Source: Candidatus Magasanikiibacteriota bacterium
GTDB taxonomy: Bacteria > Patescibacteriota > Patescibacteriia > Magasanikbacterales > UBA922
Reading direction: 5' to 3'
Length of the DNA: 11,784 nt
Assembly: GCA_012800155.1 (NCBI GenBank)
Contig: JAAZJX010000065.1
Coordinates: 1-11,784 of the forward strand
The notes beneath the pieces are model-generated. The model was not told the origin of the DNA. It searched no databases and saw only the letters and a program-made list of their open reading frames with translations. A program made the translations under genes and the position numbers. The first letter of the stretch is position 1; each line of letters opens with the position of its first letter. This document shows positions 6,082 to 11,784 of the stretch, piece after piece.

Positions 6082-6552
6082 ATGTTCAAGAGATTACAAG
6101 CGATTGTATGTTTATGGAAGCAACTTGGCGAGGAGAGGTTCAGCGTACTGGTCAGTTTGGAAAACAGAAGTAAGGTCAAGGAGTTCTGCGACCAGATTCT
6201 CAAAGAAACTTTGACGCCGACAATGACCGTTGGTGACCGTACCTATAAAATTCTCAGCTTTTCACGGAAAGATGAGGGTTCTATGAATGGTTACACAATG
6301 GTTGAGCGTGCAAAGGAGATGTCAGCACATTTAGGTAAGGACGATGGAGAGTACCTGTTAGAACACCAGCTGGATATTCCTGTCGCTCTTCGTAGAAATG
6401 TCATCTTCGTCTTCACGGACTGGCGTTGTTCTAGTGACTCTGACTTAGTTCAATGCGTCTGGTGGAACGGGAATTCGTGGAAATGTTACTGGTACCGGCT
6501 TGATTGTCTTTGGAACGGATTCTTCGTCCGAGTGCTCCGTCGTCTCAATTAG
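6082..6552 (+). CDS. Hypothetical protein, 156 residues, Trp- and Cys-rich C-terminus
   Basis: I do not recognise this family. The start at ATG 6082 is set by AAGGAG (6070-6075), 6 nt upstream, and the gene has its own promoter and terminator, which supports real expression. The protein is soluble with no signal peptide or membrane segment. Its N-terminal part is charged and probably helical. The C-terminal third is aromatic, with Trp at 114, 127, 128, 133, 137 and 144 and Cys at 116, 125, 135 and 142, ending in the basic FVRVLRRLN. The Cys spacing shows no CxxC pairs, so a zinc ribbon is not supported. Codon use is clearly richer in G/C at third positions (CTG, GTC, GAG, ACC) than in gap, pgk or ileS, which suggests transfer or a distinct class of gene. 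No function can be assigned from sequence or neighbours. Confidence 0.72.
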   Translation: MFKRLQAIVCLWKQLGEERFSVLVSLENRSKVKEFCDQILKETLTPTMTVGDRTYKILSFSRKDEGSMNGYTMVERAKEMSAHLGKDDGEYLLEHQLDIPVALRRNVIFVFTDWRCSSDSDLVQCVWWNGNSWKCYWYRLDCLWNGFFVRVLRRLN

Positions 6553-6634
6553 GTATTTGTTGCTTTTGAGTTTTCAGAACTAGTTCTTGGTTCTTTAGAC
6601 TCTTGGTACTTGTACCTTACACCCTCCTTTATTA

Positions 6635-6687
6635 CCCTACACATGAAAGCTTAAAAAAGCAAGTAATGTGTGAGGTCCTTTTATTTT
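6635..6687 (+). terminator. Intrinsic terminator after the orphan gene
   Basis: CCTACACAT (6636-6644) pairs with ATGTGTGAGG (6666-6675), with one bulged G. Inside, GCTT (6649-6652) pairs with AAGC (6657-6660). The run TTTTATTTT (6679-6687) follows. Between the stop at 6552 and here lies AGAACTAGTTCT (6576-6587), a perfect 12-bp palindrome of unknown meaning. Confidence 0.75.
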
Positions 6688-6715
6688 AAATAGTTTAATA
6701 AATAATTGTATTTGT

Positions 6716-6770
6716 TTGACAAAATTAATTTATTAAGTTAAACTAAGAATACAATTATAAAAGCTATAAT
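6716..6770 (+). promoter_or_regulatory. Promoter region of the T-box/ileS unit
   Basis: A perfect -35 TTGACA (6716-6721) is followed after 17 nt by a poor -10 TAAACT (6739-6744). A perfect TATAAT (6765-6770) lies further on without a good -35. The T-box RNA appears to begin just downstream (near 6778), so the second -10 fits better with the RNA start. The exact promoter is undecided. Confidence 0.5.
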
Positions 6771-6779
6771 CCATTATCA

Positions 6780-6960
6780 ACGGAGTGTCTGTTTTTGCTA
6801 AAATTATGGCAGACAAGCTAGAAGAAGAAAGTTGTCAGATGAACAACAAGTAGAACTTCTCGGGTAAGCCCGTAAAAGCTGTAATCAAGATAAAGCACAA
6901 GATGGTACCGCCTGTTGAAATAGGCTCTTGGCACACTAATTTGGTGTGTTTTTTATTTTT
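6780..6960 (+). promoter_or_regulatory. T-box riboswitch, isoleucine type, upstream of ileS
   Basis: The antiterminator is textbook. Helix A1 AAGA (6899-6902)/TCTT (6926-6929), the 7-nt bulge TGGTACC (6903-6909), and helix A2 GCC (6910-6912)/GGC (6923-6925). The bulge TGGT is complementary to the ACCA end of uncharged tRNA with discriminator A, as in tRNA(Ile). Upstream, a short stem I, TGTCTG (6786-6791)/CAGACA (6810-6815), carries an 18-nt loop with the Ile codon ATT followed by a purine (6803-6806), a likely specifier. A second helix AGAAG/CTTCT (6820-6824/6856-6860) has an internal loop with AGTAGAA resembling the stem II S-turn, capped by GTTGT/ACAAC. CGGG TAAG CCCG (6861-6872) follows. 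Stem I is very short, as in the ultrashort class. The match with ileS downstream supports the Ile assignment; the specifier is inferred. Confidence 0.92.
6930..6960 (+). terminator. Expression-platform hairpin with U-tract of the T-box
   Basis: CACAC (6932-6936) pairs with GTGTG (6944-6948), extended by two G-U pairs, loop TAATTTG, followed by TTTTTTATTTTT. It begins directly after the antiterminator instead of sharing its 3' strand. CTCTT (6925-6929) of the antiterminator is complementary to AGGAG (6966-6970), so a longer structure hiding that Shine-Dalgarno is also possible. Confidence 0.65.
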
Positions 6961-6964
6961 AAAA

Positions 6965-6987
6965 AAGGAGTAACGAATAAGGAATAA
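6965..6987 (+). repeat. Left inverted heptamer array flanking the four-helix-bundle gene
   Basis: Three heptamers, GGAGTAA, CGAATAA and GGAATAA (6967-6987), match the reverse complement of 7346-7368 at 21 of 23 positions including the AA before them. The array also supplies the Shine-Dalgarno-like AAGGAG (6965-6970) and AAGGAA (6979-6984, 6 nt before the ATG at 6991). Confidence 0.8.
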
Positions 6988-6990
6988 TTT

Positions 6991-7329
6991 ATGATTAGTA
7001 AAACAAATCCATTGTATATAAAAGCGGATTTACTCCCCAAGTTTATTTATAAACTGACACAAAAATTTCCAAAGGATGAAATGTATGGTTTAACTTCTCA
7101 AATCAGGAGATCGTCATTATCTGTGATTCTAAATATCATTGAAGGTTTTGCGAGAAATAGTCCAAATGAATACAGAAGATTTTTATTGATATCGTTTGGT
7201 TCTTTGGAAGAAACTAGATACAGTATAGAATTTGCTAAACATTTAAATTATATAGATGAAGAAGAATTAAAGAAAGTAATAAGTTTGATTGATGAAGTTG
7301 CTAAAATAATTTGGTTAATCATAAAATAA
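6991..7329 (+). CDS. Four-helix-bundle protein of the 23S rRNA intervening-sequence family
   Basis: A 112-residue all-helical protein of the family TIGR02436, first described from open reading frames in intervening sequences of bacterial 23S rRNA genes and now known in many other contexts. Diagnostic stretches are FPKDEMYGLTSQIRRSSLSVI (about residues 26-46, where families usually read QIRRAAVSIPSN), NIIEGFARNS, NEYRRFLLISFGSLEE, and LNYIDEEE. The family forms a pentameric four-helix bundle in solved examples; its molecular role is unsettled, and a relative (Avd) assists diversity-generating retroelements. No reverse transcriptase or variable repeat is seen here. Start at ATG 6991 follows AAGGAA at 6 nt. 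The gene lies between the ileS T-box and ileS and is framed by inverted heptamer arrays, so it looks like an insertion. Confidence 0.93.
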   Translation: MISKTNPLYIKADLLPKFIYKLTQKFPKDEMYGLTSQIRRSSLSVILNIIEGFARNSPNEYRRFLLISFGSLEETRYSIEFAKHLNYIDEEELKKVISLIDEVAKIIWLIIK

Positions 7330-7345
7330 TTGTTTTCTTTACTCT

Positions 7346-7373
7346 TTATTCCTTATTCCTTAATCCTTAATCC
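7346..7373 (+). repeat. Right inverted heptamer array flanking the four-helix-bundle gene
   Basis: Four tandem heptamers: TTATTCC, TTATTCC, TTAATCC, TTAATCC. The first 23 nt are complementary to 6965-6987. The array ends 7 nt before the ileS ATG and takes the place where a ribosome binding site would be expected. Confidence 0.85.
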
Positions 7374-7380
7374 TTTTACT

Positions 7381-10356
7381 ATGTATAACGCTAATCAAGA
7401 AGAGCAAGAAATTTTAAAATTTTGGGAATCAGATCAAACTTTTGAAAAATCTATTATTGAACGTCCAGAAAATAAACCTTATCATTTTTATGATGGTCCA
7501 CCATTTGCAACAGGTTTACCACATTATGGTCATATAGTAGCTTCACTTATGAAAGATGTAGTACCTCGTTATTGGACAATGCGTGGTTTTCGGGTAGAAC
7601 GAAAATGGGGTTGGGATTGTCATGGGTTGCCAATTGAAAATATTATTGAAGAAGAATTGAATCTTAAATCTAAAAAAGATATTGAAGATTATGGGATTGC
7701 TAATTTTAATGAAGCTTGTCGTTGTACTGTTCTTCGTTATGCAGAAGAATGGAAAAAAACTATTCAACGAATGGGACGCTGGGTGGATATGTCTGTTCAA
7801 GACGGCTCTGTTTCGGGTGGAGATAATTATGGTGAACATGGTTATAGAACAATGGACATGCAGTTTATGGAAAGTGTTTGGTGGGTTTTTCGTCAACTTT
7901 GGGATAAAGGTTTAATTTATGAAGGCAAAAAGCCAATGCATATTTGTCCACGCTGTGTGACTCCACTTTCCAATTTTGAAGTGACACAAGGTTACAAAGA
8001 TGTAAAAGATATAACAGCAACAGCTAAGTTCAAATTAAAAAATGCCAAAGAAAAATTAGGAATTGATAGTGATGTTTATATTCTCGCTTGGACGACTACT
8101 CCTTGGACTTTACCGGGAAATGTGGCTTTGGCTGTTGGAAAAGAAATTGAATATGTTTTGGTTGAATTTGAAAATATAAATTATCTTGTTGCCAAATCAA
8201 GAGCTGAAGAAGTTTTAAAAGACACAACTTACAAAATAATAAAAGAATTTAAAGGTGATGATTTAGTTGGTCTTGAATATGAACCACTTTTCCCATATTT
8301 TGCTGAAACAGAAAATGCTTTTCGAGTTTGTGAAGCAGATTTTGTAACCACAGAAGATGGAACAGGAATTGTTCACATTGCGCCAGCATTTGGTGAAGAC
8401 GATTATAATTTAGGACAAAGAGAAAAAATTGGCTGGGTACAACATGTTGGTATGGATGGTAAATTTACTAAAGAAGTAGTAGACTTTGCTGATCAAGAAG
8501 TAAAACCGCGTGAAGAACCAACCCGAACTGATGTAGAAATTATTAAATATTTGGCTCATAAAGGTTTATTATTTAGTAAAGAAAAAGTAGAACATAGTTA
8601 TCCTCATTGTTGGCGTTGTGATACTCCACTTTTGAATTATGCTACTTCTAGTTGGTTTGTGCGAGTGACAGAGTTAAAAGATTTATTGTTAAAAAATAAT
8701 CTTAAAATAAATTGGGTACCAGATCATATTAAAGAAGGAAGATTTGGTAAATGGTTAGAAGGCGCTCGTGATTGGGCAATTTCTCGCAATCGTTTTTGGG
8801 GGACACCTTTGCCAGTTTGGAAGTGCCAATCGGAGATTTCTAATTCTTGTGATAATATGATGGCCATAGGTTCAGTTATTGAATTGGAAAAACTTACAGG
8901 TGAAAAAATTACTGATCTTCATAAACATAAAATTGATCACCTTGTTTTTAAATGTGAAAAATGTGGAGGAGAAATGAAAAGAATTTCTGAAGTTTTAGAT
9001 TGTTGGTTTGAATCAGGTGCAATGCCTTATGGTCAAATGCATTATCCTTTTGAAAATAAAACTAAATTTGAATCAAGTTTTCCGGCGGAATTTATTGCTG
9101 AAGGTCAAGATCAAACTCGTGGTTGGTTTTATACTTTACATATTTTAGCTACAGCTTTGACTACTGGTAATAATCCTATTATTCCTGTAAAAGAATCTGA
9201 ACCAGCTTTTAAAAATGTAATTGTTAATGGAATTGTTTTAGCAGAAGATGGTAAGAAAATGAGTAAGAGATTGAAAAATTATCCTGATCCAATAGATGTT
9301 TTGGAGAAATATGGAGCTGATGCTATGCGTTATTATCTTGTTTCTTCACCAGTCATGTATGCTGAAAGTTTAAATTTTTCTGAAAAAGAAGTTCGTGAAA
9401 TGTATAATAAAGTTGTAAATACTTTGTGGAATGTATTTACTTTTTATGACTTGTTTAGTTCAGAAATTGATTTGCAAGTAGATTATAAAAAATCTAATAA
9501 TATTTTAGATCAGTGGATTTTAGTTAAATTAAATTTGTTAGTCAAAGAAGTAACTGAAAAAATGAATGAATATAAATTAGCTGAAGCAGCTCGTCCAATT
9601 TTAGATTTTATTGATGAGCTTTCTACTTGGTATGTGCGTCGGTCTAGAGGTCGTTTCAAAGGTGATGATTTAGTAGATAAACAATTTGCTTTAGTAACTT
9701 TGCGAGAAGTTTTAATTATTTTGTCCAAAGTTATGGCTCCGTTTACACCATTTATTGCTGAAAATGTTTATCAAAAAGTTAGCAATGATAAAAATAGTGT
9801 GCATTTACAAATTTGGCCAGAAGTTCAGTATGATTTGATCAAAGAAAAAGTTTTAAAAGATATGGATATAGTTCGTAAAGTAGTAAATATTGCTTTAGCA
9901 ATTCGTAAAGAACAAGGTATTAGTGTTCGTCAACCTTTGAATAGACTTTTGATTTATGATTTAAAACTCAAAACAGAATTTAAACAAATAATAGCTGAAG
10001 AATTAAATGTTAAAAATGTTGAAGTTGGTGATGGTGATGAAAGTTTAATTGTAAAAGAAGAAGGAGATTTGAAAGTTGGTTTAGACATTCAAATTACTCC
10101 TGAATTGAAGAAAGAAGGTTTAGTACGAGAGATTGTTCGAGCGATCAATCAGATTCGTAAAGAACAAAGTATGACAATTGATGATGAAGTAATAGTAGAG
10201 TATACTGTGAGTGATGAATTGTTAATTCAAGTTCTATCTGAATATGCAGAAGAAATTAAAAAATCAGTTTTGGCTAAAGAATTAAAATTAGGAACAGGAA
10301 TTCAAGAAGTAAAAATTGGAGACAAGCTGGTTTTAATTTCAGTAATAAAAATTTAA
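7381..10356 (+). CDS. ileS: Isoleucine--tRNA ligase, type 2 (eukaryote-like)
   Basis: Charges tRNA(Ile) with isoleucine in the cytoplasm. From ATG 7381 the protein has 991 residues. The class I signature HYGH is at 48-51 (PPFATGLPHYGH) and KMSKR at 626-630. The CP1 editing domain shows TTTPWTLPGNVALAV and GTGIVHIAPAFGEDDY. Zinc-type cysteine motifs CPRC, CWRC and CEKC occur in the insert. YRTMDMQFMESVWWVFRQL and STWYVRRSRGRF are typical of type 2 enzymes, the class that in other bacteria tolerates mupirocin; resistance here is only inferred. The C-terminal zinc finger of type 1 enzymes is absent. I prefer ATG 7381 because MYNANQEEQEILKFW matches the family start, whereas the upstream TTG at 7330 would add residues encoded by the heptamer array. 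No Shine-Dalgarno precedes it. Confidence 0.97.
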   Translation: MYNANQEEQEILKFWESDQTFEKSIIERPENKPYHFYDGPPFATGLPHYGHIVASLMKDVVPRYWTMRGFRVERKWGWDCHGLPIENIIEEELNLKSKKDIEDYGIANFNEACRCTVLRYAEEWKKTIQRMGRWVDMSVQDGSVSGGDNYGEHGYRTMDMQFMESVWWVFRQLWDKGLIYEGKKPMHICPRCVTPLSNFEVTQGYKDVKDITATAKFKLKNAKEKLGIDSDVYILAWTTTPWTLPGNVALAVGKEIEYVLVEFENINYLVAKSRAEEVLKDTTYKIIKEFKGDDLVGLEYEPLFPYFAETENAFRVCEADFVTTEDGTGIVHIAPAFGEDDYNLGQREKIGWVQHVGMDGKFTKEVVDFADQEVKPREEPTRTDVEIIKYLAHKGLLFSKEKVEHSYPHCWRCDTPLLNYATSSWFVRVTELKDLLLKNNLKINWVPDHIKEGRFGKWLEGARDWAISRNRFWGTPLPVWKCQSEISNSCDNMMAIGSVIELEKLTGEKITDLHKHKIDHLVFKCEKCGGEMKRISEVLDCWFESGAMPYGQMHYPFENKTKFESSFPAEFIAEGQDQTRGWFYTLHILATALTTGNNPIIPVKESEPAFKNVIVNGIVLAEDGKKMSKRLKNYPDPIDVLEKYGADAMRYYLVSSPVMYAESLNFSEKEVREMYNKVVNTLWNVFTFYDLFSSEIDLQVDYKKSNNILDQWILVKLNLLVKEVTEKMNEYKLAEAARPILDFIDELSTWYVRRSRGRFKGDDLVDKQFALVTLREVLIILSKVMAPFTPFIAENVYQKVSNDKNSVHLQIWPEVQYDLIKEKVLKDMDIVRKVVNIALAIRKEQGISVRQPLNRLLIYDLKLKTEFKQIIAEELNVKNVEVGDGDESLIVKEEGDLKVGLDIQITPELKKEGLVREIVRAINQIRKEQSMTIDDEVIVEYTVSDELLIQVLSEYAEEIKKSVLAKELKLGTGIQEVKIGDKLVLISVIKI

Positions 10357-10366
10357 TTAATTTTTT

Positions 10367-11784
10367 ATGATGAAAAATTTTATTTTACAATTTAGTAATG
10401 TTTGGCATAAGTCTGATTGTATTGTGGTACCAATTTTTGAAAATGTTAAAAAAGAAAAAATGGTAGAAGTTTTAGATAAAACTTTGGCTGGTAGTTTAGA
10501 ATGGATTTGTGAAAATGAAAATTTTAAAGGAAAAAAAGGTCAGTCAATTTTTGTTTATACAAAAAATAATTTGACTAAACGAGTTTTACTGGTGGGTTTA
10601 GGTAAAGAAAAAGAAATGACTGTGCGTAAATTTAAACAAGCAATTGGATCAGCTGTTTTAAATTGTCAAAATCATAAATATAAAAATATTGCTATTTATA
10701 TTCCAGAAACAGCTAGTAAAAAAATAGAGATTAAGGATTTGGTTTATCAGGTGGTTGTAGCGGCTGCAGTTGCAACTTATAGTTATGATAATTATAAAAC
10801 TGATAAAGATAGTAAAATTGCAGAAATTAAAAAAATAGAATTGGTAGTTCCAGTAGAAAATAAAATTTTATCAAAATTATCAATTACAGGTACTGAAGCT
10901 TTGAAAGTAGCTAAGGGTGTAAATTTGGCGCGTCATCTTGGTAATATACCTCCAACTATTATGACACCTCAATTATTAGCTGATAAAGCTAAAAAATTAA
11001 GTCAAGAAAATAAACAAATAAAAGTAAAAGTTTTTTCTGAATCAGAATTAAAAAAATTAAAAATGAATTTACTTTTAGCTGTAGGAAATGGTTCAGAAGA
11101 AGAAACTAAATTTATTATTGTGGAATACAAAGGTGGAAAAGAAAATGATAAACCTACGGTTTTGATTGGAAAAGGAATAACTTTTGATTCGGGTGGCTTA
11201 TCTTTGAAACCGGGTGAGTATATGATGGATATGAAATTTGATATGTTGGGTGCTGCTTCGGTTTTGGGTACGATCAAAGCTGTTGCTGATCTGAAAATTA
11301 AAAAAAATGTTATTGGTTTGATTCCTGCAACTGAGAATATGCCTAGTGGTCACGCTTATCGTCCGGATGATATTATTTCTGCTATGAATGGTAAAACTGT
11401 AGAAATAAAAAATACTGATGCTGAAGGTAGATTGATTTTGGCTGATGCGCTTTGTTATGCTCATAAATATAATCCAAAAGAAGTGATTGATCTAGCTACT
11501 TTAACTGGAGCTTGTATGTCTGCTTTGGGATTGGAGCGTTCGGGTATATTTTCTGATGAAGAAAAAATGGTAGAAAAAATATTTCAAGCTGCTAATAATG
11601 TTGGTGAACAAGTTTGGCGATTACCTTTGGGTGAAGAATACAGTGAAGCAATCAAAAGTGAAGTAGCTGATATTAAAAATACTGGTGGAGTTGGAGGAGA
11701 AAGATATGGTACTGCTAGCACAGCAGCTGCTTTTTTACAATTTTTTACTAAAGATAAAAATGGCAAAGCTTATCCTTGGTTACA
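10367..11784 (+). CDS. pepA: Leucyl aminopeptidase family M17, 3'-truncated by the window
   Basis: Removes N-terminal amino acids from peptides in the cytoplasm using two metal ions; the family forms hexamers. 472 codons are present and the frame is open at the window end. Metal and active-site motifs are intact: GKGITFDSGG with Lys269 and Asp274, MDMKFDMLGAA with further metal ligands, and the M17 signature NTDAEGRL (349-356) with Asp351, Glu353 and Arg355. The less conserved N-terminal domain covers about residues 1-160. Two consecutive ATGs (10367 and 10370) are possible starts; neither has a Shine-Dalgarno. The gene begins 10 nt after the ileS stop, so it probably shares the T-box-controlled transcript. 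The last residues of the family are missing only because the sequence ends. Confidence 0.95.
   Translation, partial: MMKNFILQFSNVWHKSDCIVVPIFENVKKEKMVEVLDKTLAGSLEWICENENFKGKKGQSIFVYTKNNLTKRVLLVGLGKEKEMTVRKFKQAIGSAVLNCQNHKYKNIAIYIPETASKKIEIKDLVYQVVVAAAVATYSYDNYKTDKDSKIAEIKKIELVVPVENKILSKLSITGTEALKVAKGVNLARHLGNIPPTIMTPQLLADKAKKLSQENKQIKVKVFSESELKKLKMNLLLAVGNGSEEETKFIIVEYKGGKENDKPTVLIGKGITFDSGGLSLKPGEYMMDMKFDMLGAASVLGTIKAVADLKIKKNVIGLIPATENMPSGHAYRPDDIISAMNGKTVEIKNTDAEGRLILADALCYAHKYNPKEVIDLATLTGACMSALGLERSGIFSDEEKMVEKIFQAANNVGEQVWRLPLGEEYSEAIKSEVADIKNTGGVGGERYGTASTAAAFLQFFTKDKNGKAYPWL

Noticed and set aside
6991..7329. Diversity-generating retroelement accessory protein (Avd)
   Set aside because: The protein family is related, but there is no reverse transcriptase, template repeat or variable repeat in the window.
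7330..7380. Extended ileS start at TTG 7330
   Set aside because: The extra residues are encoded by the heptamer array and spacer, do not match the IleS family start, and have no ribosome binding site.
11545..11580. Second CTGATGA near 11555 as another hammerhead core
   Set aside because: It lies inside the aminopeptidase coding sequence and lacks a stem II and flanking helices.

Overview
The window is AT-rich bacterial DNA with short intergenic regions packed with small palindromic repeats. Core genes (gap, pgk, a SIMPL-domain membrane protein, ileS, a pepA-type aminopeptidase) are compact, AT-biased and mostly lack Shine-Dalgarno sequences. The IleS is of the eukaryote-like type 2 class. 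Together with the repeat style this suggests an uncultured candidate-phylum bacterium, most likely Patescibacteria/CPR (Parcubacteria-like). That placement is inferred from gene style and composition; there is no rRNA in the window.

Layout. 1-560: intergenic block of C-rich and GC-rich palindromic repeats. 628-3927: gap, pgk and a SIMPL-domain protein, all on the plus strand, closed by a strong intrinsic terminator. 4000-4410: a second block of the same repeat families. 4485-5772: a self-contained transcription unit with tandemly duplicated promoter, long structured leader, SAM-dependent methyltransferase gene, GC-rich hairpin, a complete type III hammerhead ribozyme and an intrinsic terminator. 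5902-6687: a second isolated unit with a strong promoter, a leader carrying a long hairpin, an unrecognised 156-residue protein of higher GC, and a terminator. 6716 to the end: promoter, T-box riboswitch, four-helix-bundle (23S rRNA intervening-sequence-type) gene framed by inverted heptamer repeats, ileS, then pepA cut by the window edge.

How the parts work together. gap and pgk are consecutive steps of lower glycolysis. The T-box should sense uncharged tRNA(Ile) and control ileS, with pepA 10 nt behind it as a likely co-transcribed gene that could recycle amino acids from peptides. The four-helix-bundle gene sits between riboswitch and synthetase gene and looks like an insertion. The hammerhead ribozyme should cut the 3' untranslated region of the methyltransferase transcript just after a stable hairpin.

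The most notable observations are the hammerhead ribozyme, whose core and all three stems can be paired base by base, and the intervening-sequence-like cassette between the T-box and ileS.
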